DNA of 49,501 bases. It comes from Lentisphaerae bacterium ADurb.Bin082 (GTDB lineage Bacteria; Verrucomicrobiota; Lentisphaeria; Oligosphaerales; Oligosphaeraceae). The notes under the pieces were generated by a model. That model saw only the letters and a list, made by a program, of their open reading frames with translations. It was not told the DNA's origin and did not search any database. Every line of letters begins with the position of its first letter. The stretch's first letter is position 1. The translations under genes were made by a program, and so were the position numbers. Below are positions 33,960 to 43,299 of this stretch, one piece after another. The stretch covers positions 1-49,501 of the forward strand of contig MWEG01000082.1 in the NCBI GenBank assembly GCA_002070945.1, given 5' to 3'.

Positions 33960-35360
33960 ATGTCTCCAGCTGGGGCTAATCGTGGTATGACAACACCGCT
34001 GCCGTCCTCTTTCCGTGATCCCGACGCCTACGTCTTCCGGGACAATGGTCGCATCCGGCGTCGAATCGCCGCTTCTGGCAGGCCCAACTTCCAGATGCTG
34101 ATGACCTCCGGCCTCTATGACGCCTTGACGGCGGACGGGTCGCTGACGCCCCACGAGCTGATTGAGGACACGGGCGAAGCCTGCGTGATCGAACCGTTGC
34201 AGATTCCCTTCGTGTCGTATCCATACGAATGGAGCTTCTCCATGCTCAAGGACGCCGCCCTGCTGACTCTGCACGTCCAGACCATGGCGCGCCAACACGG
34301 CATGACCCTGAAAGACGCCACGGCCTTCAACGTCCAATTCCTGGATGGCAAGCCCATCTTCATTGACACCACATCGTTTGCCGAATACATCCCTGACACC
34401 CCGTGGGACGCCTACCGACAATTCTGCCAACACTTCCTGGCGCCCCTGCTGCTGATAACGTATCGCGACCACCGGCTCCTGTCGCTCTTCCGCAATTACC
34501 TGGACGGCATTCCGCTTGACCTGGCTTCCAGCCTGCTGCCGTGGCGAACCCGCTGGCGGCCCTCCATCTATCTGCACCTGCACCTGCATGCAGCCATGCA
34601 GAAAAAACACGCCAGCGACGGCGAACAGGAAACGCCTGTAGCCCACCAGCGGCCGACAGTGAAGCAGGCGCAAGCCCAGGCCATGCTCGACAACCTGAAA
34701 AACCTGATCAAATCCCTGAGCTGGCAGCCAGCCGGAACAGAATGGGGAGACTACTACGACTTCACCAACTATTCCGAAGAAGGCTTGAGCGCCAAGAAGG
34801 ACATTGTCTGCCGTTTTCTGGATGACGTCAAGCCGTCATCGCTCTGGGATTTAGGGGCGAACAACGGCCTGTTCACCCGCCTCGCGGCAGAACGCGCCAT
34901 TCCCTCGGTCGCCTTTGACATCGACCCGGCAGCCATCGAGAAAAACTACCTGTACCTGAAGGAAAACCGGCTGCCGTGCCTGCTGCCCCTGGTCTGCGAC
35001 CTGTGCAACCCGTCGCCCGGACTAGGCTGGGCTAACGCCGAACGCGACAGCCTCGCCCAACGCGGCCCGGTTGACGCCGTCCTGGCGCTGGCCCTGATCC
35101 ACCACCTGGCCATCTCCAACAACCTGCCTCTGCCCAAAATCGCGGAGTTCCTAGCCAGCATCGCCAAAGACCTGCTCATTGAATTCGTGCCAAAAACAGA
35201 CTCCAAGGTCAAAATCCTGCTGGCTACTCGACCGGATATTTTCCCTGAGTACGACTTCGAGCATTTCCTGGCCGCGTTCAGCCAGCGCTTCGCCATCCTG
35301 AAGCAAAGCCCGATTCTCAACTCGGATCGCATCGTCGTGCATCTACGCCGACTGGCGTGA
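33960..35360 (+). CDS. Large class I methyltransferase with kinase-like N-domain
   Basis: The 466-aa product ends in a SAM-dependent methyltransferase domain: motif I SLWDLGANNGLFTRLA (about 294-309), VAFDIDPAAIEKNY, then DAVLALALIHHLAISNNLP. The N-terminal half has a segment recalling a kinase-fold catalytic loop, LKDATAFNVQFLDGKPIFIDTTSF, which is also seen in NoeA-like nodulation methyltransferases; whether that part binds nucleotides is unknown. Start ATG at 33960 or 33987. It is convergent with the next gene, with an 18-bp gap. Its substrate is probably a surface sugar or lipid, by analogy with NoeA only. Confidence 0.75.
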   Translation: MSPAGANRGMTTPLPSSFRDPDAYVFRDNGRIRRRIAASGRPNFQMLMTSGLYDALTADGSLTPHELIEDTGEACVIEPLQIPFVSYPYEWSFSMLKDAALLTLHVQTMARQHGMTLKDATAFNVQFLDGKPIFIDTTSFAEYIPDTPWDAYRQFCQHFLAPLLLITYRDHRLLSLFRNYLDGIPLDLASSLLPWRTRWRPSIYLHLHLHAAMQKKHASDGEQETPVAHQRPTVKQAQAQAMLDNLKNLIKSLSWQPAGTEWGDYYDFTNYSEEGLSAKKDIVCRFLDDVKPSSLWDLGANNGLFTRLAAERAIPSVAFDIDPAAIEKNYLYLKENRLPCLLPLVCDLCNPSPGLGWANAERDSLAQRGPVDAVLALALIHHLAISNNLPLPKIAEFLASIAKDLLIEFVPKTDSKVKILLATRPDIFPEYDFEHFLAAFSQRFAILKQSPILNSDRIVVHLRRLA

Positions 35361-35378
35361 ATTCTGCCCCAGGTGCTT

Positions 35379-37232
35379 TCAAGGGCGTTTGCCAGTCTTT
35401 GCGCCCTCTCCAGTTCGGTTCGGAACCGTGAATTTCCGGAATGCTGCCGATGCCTCGGGGCAGGACAAGATATGGGTTCCTGAGCAGACCATGATGTCCT
35501 TGCCGCCGGCGTCAAGAATGGCTTGCAGCTCTAATTCCAGGCGTGGGCCTGACTTATAGGGAAAAGCCGGCATCCGGCTGGCGTCGTAATATCCGAGAAA
35601 TGGGATGCCGGCCGGATAGGATGTCACCTGTTTCGTGTAGCGATAGATCTTGCTGACATCCCAGGGAATGTACCAGGCAACCGTCTCGCCGCAGGCATCA
35701 AAAGGCAACTGCTGGCCATAAAGCGGCTGCGGCAGAAAAACCGGGTACAAGTGGCTCATCACGAGCAGGCCAGGCCGCGTGGCGCGAACATAATCCACCA
35801 GCTCGCGGTTGATGGCGAGGATTTGCCCCAGGTAAAAGGCTGCTTCGCCCGCTGGCCCCGCCGCTACTTCGCCCGCCTGGACGGCTGCCGCCAGGGCCGC
35901 TTGGCACCGCTCGCAGTAGCACCCGCGGAAATTCTGAAAACCGAAGAAGTCAAAGGCAATGCCGTCCAGTTCCGGGACAGCGCACATCGCCTTGATGGTT
36001 TTTTGCAAGGCTTCTCGCAGTTCCTGGCTTCCCAGGCACGGCAGCCTCGTTCCCAGCATATCACGGGCTGGTTCGACGCCGTGCAGGCCAACCATGGGTT
36101 CGCCACCGTAATGACTCGGATCAACGCCCCGGGCGCCCTCGTTTCTGACCTTGCCCAAGATATCGCCGCGCTCCGCCTTGCGTCCCCACAACTCCTGCCA
36201 ACGCGCCTGCTCCGCCTCTGACATCTTCTGCCAGGGACGCGGGTTTTCCGGCGTTTCCGGCGCTGGCCACTCCCCGCTGGTAGGCATCAGAATCGCATAC
36301 GTCCTGATCCCGTATTTCTTTGCCAACGCTATCTGGGCGGCGCTTTTCCAATTCACCGTCGCATCGGTGAAGCCAAGTTCCGCCGCCTGCCGGATGCCGT
36401 CCTCGTCTGACGGCAATCCCCAGGAGTAGAATCGCTCAAAGCGTCGTAAGCGGTCCAGGAAAACAAGACGACCGGCAGGAGCGGCGATAGGCCAGCGGAA
36501 GGCGATCGGCTCGGTGCCAAAATCCTCGCGGTGGCCGCGCAACAACGTCATGCCCCACTCGTCGCCATCCTGGGGCATACGGTTCCCCGCCGCAAAAGGG
36601 GTCAAGGCAGACCAGGGAATGAATACTTCCAGACTCCAACCGCGGTCAATATCCGTCGCATTGTTGAGTGTACCGTCGAGACACACCGCCTGCCGCAGAC
36701 CAAAGCAGCTCCAGTCCTGGTGTCCGCCCCAGGCGTCCTTGCCGTCTGCGTCAGCCTGGCGTTCACGCCATTGGTGGCTGACGAACCCAAGCGGCGTCCA
36801 GAACCATTCCAATTCATGCTCAGGCGACGGCGTCAGAACCAGCCCGGCATGACGTTCAAAGCACTCCGCCATCCGTTCCAGCAGCTCGGCGCTCTCTTCT
36901 GGCCCCCACACCGCTTCTTTGAGGGCTTTCGGAGCCTGGCCCTCGGTCAAAGCCCAGCTTGCGCGCAAATCAGGATCGCACAGCTCATAGCCGACGTACA
37001 GGCCGTCGTCATCCCAGAGCAGACGAACCGTTGTCCCAAGAAAACGGCTATATGCGGTCGCATCGCCAGTCAAGGGCACGACCGGCGCCTCCCGCCACGC
37101 CGCCTCGGTCAGCCGACCGTCAATGACCATCTGTTGCCGGATACGATAGCAGGTATAGGCGGCTTCCTCGGCCACTGCGAAAAATCCGCCTGCCATGAGC
37201 AGCATTGCCAGACACATCACCCGGGTCGACAT
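35379..37232 (-). CDS. Secreted protein with CBM9-like domain and TIM-barrel-like C-half
   Basis: The 617-aa product has a signal peptide (MSTRVMCLAMLLMAGGFFAVA), a CBM9-like module (about 30-270: MVIDGRLTEAAWREAPVV, GLYVGYELCDPDL, WSLEVFIPWSAL) and a glycosidase-like barrel (about 275-600) in which ELDGIAFDFFGF is followed by CYCERC (Cys438, Cys440, Cys443), then LLVMSHLYPVF and KDIMVCSGTHIL. The same Cys motif occurs in four other proteins here. It is the last gene of a minus-strand unit after a TolC and a Zn-ribbon protein, with 41 bp to the latter. I cannot name the enzyme family; carbohydrate cleavage is inferred. Confidence 0.7.
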   Translation of the reverse strand: MSTRVMCLAMLLMAGGFFAVAEEAAYTCYRIRQQMVIDGRLTEAAWREAPVVPLTGDATAYSRFLGTTVRLLWDDDGLYVGYELCDPDLRASWALTEGQAPKALKEAVWGPEESAELLERMAECFERHAGLVLTPSPEHELEWFWTPLGFVSHQWRERQADADGKDAWGGHQDWSCFGLRQAVCLDGTLNNATDIDRGWSLEVFIPWSALTPFAAGNRMPQDGDEWGMTLLRGHREDFGTEPIAFRWPIAAPAGRLVFLDRLRRFERFYSWGLPSDEDGIRQAAELGFTDATVNWKSAAQIALAKKYGIRTYAILMPTSGEWPAPETPENPRPWQKMSEAEQARWQELWGRKAERGDILGKVRNEGARGVDPSHYGGEPMVGLHGVEPARDMLGTRLPCLGSQELREALQKTIKAMCAVPELDGIAFDFFGFQNFRGCYCERCQAALAAAVQAGEVAAGPAGEAAFYLGQILAINRELVDYVRATRPGLLVMSHLYPVFLPQPLYGQQLPFDACGETVAWYIPWDVSKIYRYTKQVTSYPAGIPFLGYYDASRMPAFPYKSGPRLELELQAILDAGGKDIMVCSGTHILSCPEASAAFRKFTVPNRTGEGAKTGKRP

Positions 37233-37273
37233 GGCGGTTCGTTTCCTTTCCGCACCTGCCAGGCGCGCTATGG

Positions 37274-38083
37274 CTATTTTTTGGGCATGCGCAGGAAGTC
37301 CTTGGCAATCATCCTGATTCCGTCAGCCTCGTCGCCATATCTCTTGACGCAAAAGTCGCAATCGTTGCAATTGCGGTCATAGCAATTCCGGTGTACGCGG
37401 GCTGGATACATCCTCCGGAACGCCTCGTAGCATTCATCTGAACAGAAGCAATATCTTTCCTGGCTGACGCCAAAGGCGACGTGCACTAGGTGGAAGCCGT
37501 CCTTGCCGGTGTCGCACAAGCCGCCGCACCATCCGCAGGCAATCTGCAAATGGTCGGTGAAGGTCTTTTGGCGCTGCTCCAGCTCCGTATCACTCCAGAC
37601 GTACTCGACCCAGGAAAACGAACTGGCCGGAATCCTGGCCAGCACCACATCGCCCTTCACCACTAGGCAGTCGCCGCCTTTCAACACGTATGCGTGGTCG
37701 CCTTCAATCGTGGACTCTGTCTGCCGCAGATGCACGCGCACAGTCCCTGACTTTGGCGTGTCATAGCGGTTCCAGCCACACGATTCGCAGATGTTCGCCG
37801 ATATATGCTGGCTGAGGTGCTCGCCGCACACCGGGCAGCGCCCCATCTTGATCACATGCAGACGCTTCAGCGACTCCTCCGCAGCGCTGAACACTTCGCG
37901 CTCCGCCACCTTCAACAGGCGCTGCTCCTGCGTACCGTCCTCATCCTCCAGCAACGCAATGTCAAGCTCAAAATTCGCCCGCTGCTCATCCGGCAGAAAC
38001 GCCTTGGTAGCGCGTTCCGCTGTTGGTGCTTCTTCTTCCTTGTCCTTGTCCCTTTTCCGACTGAAAAAGCTCATCATCGGCAT
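37274..38083 (-). CDS. Cytoplasmic multi-cysteine zinc-ribbon protein, unknown function
   Basis: The 269-aa product has no signal peptide. After a charged N-terminus it holds three Cys clusters: CPVC...CESC (Cys83, 86, 99, 102), a classical zinc ribbon; CGWCGGLC with CFCSDEC (Cys183, 186, 190, 212, 214, 218), recalling FCS/TRASH-type zinc knuckles; and CYDRNCNDCDFC (Cys234, 239, 242, 245). Between them is a beta-rich segment. The ATG at 38083 has GAGGTGA five bases upstream. It lies 39 bp after the TolC gene and 41 bp before the CBM9 protein gene. Roles in metal sensing or protein-protein contact are possible; the function is unknown. Confidence 0.7.
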   Translation of the reverse strand: MPMMSFFSRKRDKDKEEEAPTAERATKAFLPDEQRANFELDIALLEDEDGTQEQRLLKVAEREVFSAAEESLKRLHVIKMGRCPVCGEHLSQHISANICESCGWNRYDTPKSGTVRVHLRQTESTIEGDHAYVLKGGDCLVVKGDVVLARIPASSFSWVEYVWSDTELEQRQKTFTDHLQIACGWCGGLCDTGKDGFHLVHVAFGVSQERYCFCSDECYEAFRRMYPARVHRNCYDRNCNDCDFCVKRYGDEADGIRMIAKDFLRMPKK

Positions 38084-38122
38084 AGCATCACCTCAAACGG
38101 CTGAAATTGTCAAAACATCTGG

Positions 38123-39601
38123 TTACGGCTGTTCATCCTGGGCGGCAGGAAGCATGGCTTCCTCCCGATACCCGATTGCGTACATATAATTAGCCCGCGC
38201 CCGCAGCAAATCGGCCGCCGCCGTCGTCTGCCGATGCAGAATCGCGGTCAGATTCTTCTGTGCGTCGGTGACGTTCTTGCTGGTGCTCTCCCCGAGGCGG
38301 AAGCGCTCCTGTTCGGCAGCGACCGTATCCCGCGCCGCGGTTATGCCTTCGGTGACCATCTTCAGGCGCGTCAGCGCTGCCTGGTAGTTCAATTCCGCAT
38401 TGCGGATTTCGGCCCGGATGTCAACCGTCAACGCCCGCAGAAGCTCGTTCAATTCATGCACCCGGGCCTGGAACCGGGCCTGCCGCGCCCGCGGGCCGCG
38501 ATAGTCCAGGGAACGCCGCCAAGCGACCGTGACCTCGCCGCCAAGATGGTGGTTCGTCGTGATCTTCTCCGACTGGAAAAAATGGTCTTCGCCTTCGCCC
38601 ATCCAAGTCACGCCGAAATTCAAGGACACGTCGTCTTTGGCCTCTTCCAGTGCTCTGTCCATCTGTGCTCGGGCGACCTTCATGGCATTGAGTATTTCCA
38701 GGAAACTGCCCCGGCTGTGACAGGCTAGCTCAAAAGGCACGCTGCCCAGCACTGGCTTTTGCAAAGCCTGCGCAAAAAACTGCTCTGGGTCAATGGACAA
38801 CTTAATGGCGCGCTCAACGCCGATGATCCTGGCCAGGGAAACCAAGCCGAGTTCCACGCGATTACGGGATTTTTCCTCGTCTTCCCGACCGATTTGGAGA
38901 TCCAGCAGCGCCTGGTTGATCTGATAATCCGGCACTACTTTGAGGCGGCACAGCTCTTTGGTCTCATTCAGCAGCGCCAGGAAGCGCTCGGTAGCCGCCT
39001 GGGTGACCCGATGTGCGGCCAACGTCTCATAAGCGGAAATATAAGCAAGCTCAATGTCGCGGCGCAAAACCTGGTTTTCGCGCAGCATCGCGGCTGCGGT
39101 GGCGTTGTATTCGGCCAGGGCCTGGGCGCGCGAGATGGACAGGGAACGAAAGGCGCGGTCACGCAACAGGGGGATGCGGACCTTGACGCCGTGCAGAGTC
39201 TGGTACAAATAGTCGGAATCGCCGACATCGTCCAAAATCCGCAAAGCCGAGCCGAGGGTGACGTACGCGCCCGCCGGAACCGGAATCTGGATGCCTGCCT
39301 GTATTTCCCGGCTGTTGCCAGCCAGCGAAGTATAGCCCACCGCGCCCGGTATTGAGCGGATGGCTTCGGACTTCCCAACCGCGCCCTGCCAGGACGGATC
39401 CAAAAATTCCAGCAATTCCTGGTGTTTCAGCAGAGCTTGTTCGACGCGCCAGCTAGCTGCCTGGATTCCGGGATTGACCCGTTCCGCCTCTTCCAGGAGG
39501 GTCGCCAGCTCATCCGCGACAAGCGCTGCCGGCAACCAAAGCAGCAAGCAAAAAAACAATACGCGCCGGATGTTGGCGCGACGTGATGTGATAAGCATCA
39601 T
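38123..39601 (-). CDS. TolC family outer membrane efflux protein
   Basis: Outer-membrane channel of a tripartite efflux or type I secretion system, 492 aa. A signal peptide covers about residues 14-29 (VLFFCLLLWLPAALVADE). Two long helical repeats with OEP spacing follow, with strands such as GIQIPVPAGAYVTLGSAL and GGEVTVAWRRSLDYRGP that fit the beta-barrel segments; a coiled-coil helix (ITAARDTVAAEQERFRLGESTSK) is typical of the family. AGGA precedes ATG 39601; ATG 39598 is also possible. No periplasmic adaptor or pump gene is adjacent. First gene of the three-gene minus-strand unit. Confidence 0.85.
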   Translation of the reverse strand: MMLITSRRANIRRVLFFCLLLWLPAALVADELATLLEEAERVNPGIQAASWRVEQALLKHQELLEFLDPSWQGAVGKSEAIRSIPGAVGYTSLAGNSREIQAGIQIPVPAGAYVTLGSALRILDDVGDSDYLYQTLHGVKVRIPLLRDRAFRSLSISRAQALAEYNATAAAMLRENQVLRRDIELAYISAYETLAAHRVTQAATERFLALLNETKELCRLKVVPDYQINQALLDLQIGREDEEKSRNRVELGLVSLARIIGVERAIKLSIDPEQFFAQALQKPVLGSVPFELACHSRGSFLEILNAMKVARAQMDRALEEAKDDVSLNFGVTWMGEGEDHFFQSEKITTNHHLGGEVTVAWRRSLDYRGPRARQARFQARVHELNELLRALTVDIRAEIRNAELNYQAALTRLKMVTEGITAARDTVAAEQERFRLGESTSKNVTDAQKNLTAILHRQTTAAADLLRARANYMYAIGYREEAMLPAAQDEQP

Positions 39602-39712
39602 ATCCTACCGGGTATTGTCAACCCTCTCCGATGTACATCCCCGCGCAGCCAATCGATTCTGACGGTCGCCCTGGCGCCGGCGCCTTGTCGCACCGCCGTT
39701 CAGGCGCAAGCT

Positions 39713-39733
39713 GTTTTCCCAGCCTGGGAAAAC
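39713..39733. promoter_or_regulatory. Perfect 21-bp palindrome upstream of the TolC gene
   Basis: Arms GTTTTCCCAG and CTGGGAAAAC around a single central base, 112 bases upstream of the TolC start and 140 bases past the MFS stop. A second palindrome, GGCGCCGGCGCC, lies at about 39673-39684. The long perfect symmetry suits an operator; a terminator for the MFS gene is possible, but no U-tract follows. Confidence 0.45.
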
Positions 39734-39872
39734 GGCATGGCTGTAAGCATGACATTACTATAAACCGTGACGGAACTTTCGACACCCGAAATGGATGTTT
39801 TTTGCATATTTTTCTTTGGTTGGTATCTGTTTCGGATCGTGGCAGGCAGCCTGGGCGTCGCGTTGCTCTGGT

Positions 39873-41051
39873 TCAGTGGCGCTCTTGCTTCGCCGCCTTC
39901 CACCAGTTAAGGTCAGCCAGGACTGCCACCAGCATCACCCCAGCTGCCAGCAAGCATGCCGTCAGCAGCCCAAAATGTTGATAGGCCAGGCCGCCGAGCA
40001 CGGCGCCGACCACCCCGCCCGCCGCCAGAAGAATCTCATGCAGAGTCATGCGGAAGGTACGGTCAGAGCTGCCGGAGACGCCATGAAAAATACTGTTCGT
40101 ATAGGAATGGCCACTCATCAACCCGCTGACCACCAGCAGAAAACCGATCACACCCACGTTCCTGGCCACACCCAGCCCAATCAAGGCCACTATCGTAATC
40201 AGATGGCCAGCCAAAAGCTGCTGCGGCTTGAAATGCCAGAAACGGCAAAATCCGAGTACGCTCATAGCCAGAGACATGGCCAAAGCACGCAACAGTAGCA
40301 GCACGCCAATTTGCTCTCGGTTCAGTTTGAGGACATCCTCGGCCACCCGCGGATAAATGAAAAGAATGAAGCCGACGCCGACCCAGGTGCAGGCGATCCC
40401 AACCCAGGCCGGATAGCGCATCACCACGCCAGCACCAGTCGAACCGGCACCCGATGACGAGTCCTGTGAATCGCCCCCGCCGGAGCCGGCCTGCACCAGC
40501 ATGGGGGCATTGCGATGTGCGACAAAAAAGACAAAAGCCAACAGATAAGATATGATTCCCATGACCAGCGGGTAACTGGCGTTGCGGCTGCTCAAATAGC
40601 CGGTCAGCATGGGACTGATGATGCACCCCATGCTCCAGCTGAAATTATAGATGCCGGTTGCCCGGCTCAATGCCTGCCCCTCCAGGCCGACCGACAGCCA
40701 GCCCATCAGCGGCGGCCAGAAAAAAGCCGTGCCAACCCCGCAGATGCATTGTCCGAAATAGGCCAGTCCAATCGTCTTCGCACAGTACATGAACAGAATC
40801 CCGACCAGGAATGACCCGGTGGCCAGAATCATACTCCAGCGGATGGCCAGGCGGCTGATGACCCGACGCAACGCTATGCAGGCCACCACATAACTGATGT
40901 TGTAACAAGCAGTTAGAATGCCCGTCTGAGTCGGTGTGGCCTGGAATTTCTCCTTGCTGTAAAACACCAGCGCCAAGTTGACGGCATTGATGGTCAACGC
41001 CATTACGAAAGCCGTGGTATAGATGATAGTTGCTTTGCTGTTCTTGGTCAT
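39873..41051 (-). CDS. MFS transporter
   Basis: Secondary transporter of the inner membrane, 392 aa with about 12 hydrophobic segments in two halves, the halves joined near residue 195 by a hydrophilic Gly/Ser-rich loop (AGSGGGDSQDSSSGAG). The first half has LAIRWSMILATGSFLVGIL and GVGTAFFWPPLMGWLSVGLEGQ, typical MFS features. ATG 41051 is chosen; a TTG at 41066 with GGAG nearby would add five residues. It follows the glycosidase-like gene 41127-43148 by 75 bp on the same strand, so it probably imports the sugar that enzyme acts on. The substrate is unknown. Confidence 0.85.
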   Translation of the reverse strand: MTKNSKATIIYTTAFVMALTINAVNLALVFYSKEKFQATPTQTGILTACYNISYVVACIALRRVISRLAIRWSMILATGSFLVGILFMYCAKTIGLAYFGQCICGVGTAFFWPPLMGWLSVGLEGQALSRATGIYNFSWSMGCIISPMLTGYLSSRNASYPLVMGIISYLLAFVFFVAHRNAPMLVQAGSGGGDSQDSSSGAGSTGAGVVMRYPAWVGIACTWVGVGFILFIYPRVAEDVLKLNREQIGVLLLLRALAMSLAMSVLGFCRFWHFKPQQLLAGHLITIVALIGLGVARNVGVIGFLLVVSGLMSGHSYTNSIFHGVSGSSDRTFRMTLHEILLAAGGVVGAVLGGLAYQHFGLLTACLLAAGVMLVAVLADLNWWKAAKQERH

Positions 41052-41126
41052 ATCTGTGCTTGCCAATTCTCCAAATATATAGCTTCTGCCCGCTGGACTC
41101 TCGTCCCTTGGCCAACGGCCGTTGAG

Positions 41127-43148
41127 TTAACCGATCCGAACCAAAAAATAGCCGCAATCATCAGGAACGACGAAGTTGACAGCGCCGTCCTGCGGTGAAA
41201 GTCGGCGCGGCTCTTGCCCTGCCAGGGGCAGGAGGAGTTCCGCCGTCCGGCTTTTCGGCGGCAGAGGCAGGGTGAATTGCCGGCAGCAATCGGCACTCGG
41301 CCGGATGCGCCGCACAATGCGGAGCATGCGATAGGCGCGAGAAGCTGGGTCGCGTTTGGCTTCCAGGGCGTCGTCAAGCTCCTGCTCATACTGGCTGGCG
41401 AGGAAATGCACCAGCAGCCGACCTTGCTCATCGCGGTATTTCCGGCAGTGCCAGCCGGCTGGCACGGTCACCGTCGGCAGCCAGCTCCTGAGCAGCCCGT
41501 CTGCCTCTTCGTCCAAGCCAGCGCGGCAGCGAGCAGGAAACCAATGCAGTCCAGGCAGCGGCGCCCAATGCGCACTGGCTGAAACGCAATCAGCCGGCGT
41601 TGCCGCTCGATATACATCATCAGGAAACGCCGGCGGCCGGTTGATCTCCGGCAAGGTCACCTGCACGCCCAGCTCCGCCGCCAGGGAGAGTTGTCGGCGC
41701 TCACCGCGTTCATCACAGAAACCCAAGGGTCCCAATGCCAGCGCCATTCGGCCAGACTGAACCCATGCCAGCAGCCCGGCCTTCTCGTCTTCGGACAGAC
41801 AGACCGCTGACGGCAGCACCAGCACGGAATATGGCGATGATTCAGCCGACGGCATCTTCAGCACAACATCAGCATCATATCCGTTGCCAAATAAATGCTG
41901 GCACAGCCCGACGTAGTCAGCCGCAAAGTCACTCTGGTTGCCGCCGTACAATTGCAGCGTCGACGTTGAGAAGAAAATAGCGACTTCAGCGGCTGATTCG
42001 CCCTCGAACCATTCCGCAAAACGCTTTTCCGCCTGAAAGGTCTCGGCCAGCAGTTCCGAGTCGTCTGGCATGGCGGCCATATCTTCATCCGGCAGCCCCA
42101 GGCGGTGCACCAGCGACGAGAACCACATACCGGCGCCCAGGAATTTATTGAATGCCCAGACGGTGCGGGCAGCGTCCTCGGAATAGCCGTAGCCCAGGCC
42201 AATGCACGGCAGGCGGTGTTGGCGGGCAATGCCGAGCAGGTGAGCCTGTCTCGCCATCTGTGCCATCAACGTCCCGTTCATTGCCGGCGTATTGCCGCAC
42301 ATCTCAAGCATCACCGTATCGGCGCCGCCGGCGATGAACTCCTCGTAGGACAAGGCGGATGCATTGGAGGCGGCGTTGCAACAGCCGCTGCAGCAGCTCA
42401 TCAGGGGGATGTTCGCTGGCGACGCCGTGCGTACCCGGCGGAAGAAATCCTGCACAGTTTGATACCGCATAGCCACCCAGTCGCGCCAAGACGGATTCGA
42501 CCAATTCCCCCAGAAGTCAAGGCGTTCCGCCGGAGGCAGCTCGTGGCCGTATTCACGCTGGAAACGCTCCCGGCAATGCGGACAGGCGCAGGCTCGGAAC
42601 AGCGGGTAGAAGATGGCGTCGTCGCTCATCAAGCCGTCAATCCCGGTTTCAGCAAACAGACGACGGACATAGTCCATGTAGGCGTCGCCGAACTCTGGAT
42701 TGTTCATGCAGAATTGCTGGGCGCCGTATTGGGACAGGAAGCACGGCTTGCCGGTCGCGACGTCAACCATCTTCCAGTCATTGAGTTCATCCGTCGGCAA
42801 CGGCACGTCGCTCGGAGGTGAAATCAGAACCTGGCGGTGATTGCTGAAAGTATGGGCGAAACGGTCTGGATCGCGGTTGAAATAGCACGTCAGCACGGAT
42901 GAGTGATGATCAAAAAGAATCATATCCCGTGCATGCAGCTCGTCAGCGACAAAGCGGATCAATTCATGCAGAGGTTCCCAGACCCGGCAGAAGTCCCAGC
43001 GGAAATGCGCTCCGAAAATGATGGCCGAATCTGCCCCGGCTGCTGCCAAACGGTCAGCTCGACGGCGAAATGTATCCTTGAGGGCTTCGTTGGGCCATGG
43101 CAGCGCATCCTTCCGCAGCCACCAGCTAACCATCCGGTACGTTTTCAT
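41127..43148 (-). CDS. Cytoplasmic glycosidase-like protein, GH42-type layout
   Basis: Predicted intracellular glycoside hydrolase, 673 aa, with no signal peptide. The N-terminal TIM-barrel-like half has GIDGLMSDDAIFYPLFRACACPHC with Cys187, Cys189 and Cys192, the CxCxxC cluster seen in GH42-type enzymes; LEMCGNTPAMNG lies further on. The second half (about 400-560) resembles the class I glutamine amidotransferase-like trimerisation domain of GH42 (YSVLVLPSAVCLSEDEKAGLLAWVQSG). A small beta domain ends the protein. An MFS transporter gene follows 75 bp downstream. The assignment is structural analogy; the sugar is unknown. Confidence 0.7.
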   Translation of the reverse strand: MKTYRMVSWWLRKDALPWPNEALKDTFRRRADRLAAAGADSAIIFGAHFRWDFCRVWEPLHELIRFVADELHARDMILFDHHSSVLTCYFNRDPDRFAHTFSNHRQVLISPPSDVPLPTDELNDWKMVDVATGKPCFLSQYGAQQFCMNNPEFGDAYMDYVRRLFAETGIDGLMSDDAIFYPLFRACACPHCRERFQREYGHELPPAERLDFWGNWSNPSWRDWVAMRYQTVQDFFRRVRTASPANIPLMSCCSGCCNAASNASALSYEEFIAGGADTVMLEMCGNTPAMNGTLMAQMARQAHLLGIARQHRLPCIGLGYGYSEDAARTVWAFNKFLGAGMWFSSLVHRLGLPDEDMAAMPDDSELLAETFQAEKRFAEWFEGESAAEVAIFFSTSTLQLYGGNQSDFAADYVGLCQHLFGNGYDADVVLKMPSAESSPYSVLVLPSAVCLSEDEKAGLLAWVQSGRMALALGPLGFCDERGERRQLSLAAELGVQVTLPEINRPPAFPDDVYRAATPADCVSASAHWAPLPGLHWFPARCRAGLDEEADGLLRSWLPTVTVPAGWHCRKYRDEQGRLLVHFLASQYEQELDDALEAKRDPASRAYRMLRIVRRIRPSADCCRQFTLPLPPKSRTAELLLPLAGQEPRRLSPQDGAVNFVVPDDCGYFLVRIG

Positions 43149-43210
43149 GCAATCCCCATCCTAAAATCTTGCTATCCCCTACTCTGTCCGCAGCCGCCAT
43201 ACAGTATAAA

Positions 43211-43238
43211 AATATAATGACTGAACACGGCTTTGCAA
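43211..43238 (-). promoter_or_regulatory. Candidate promoter of the glycosidase-MFS unit
   Basis: TTGCAA (43238-43233) and TATATT (43216-43211) on the minus strand, 16-base spacer, 63 bases before the ATG at 43148. It lies just outside the composite repeat E2. Confidence 0.4.
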
Positions 43239-43299
43239 CGCCTGATGACCCAAATCGCGCTCTACAACAATCCGGCAGCGTAATGGGTCAGTCTTCTGC

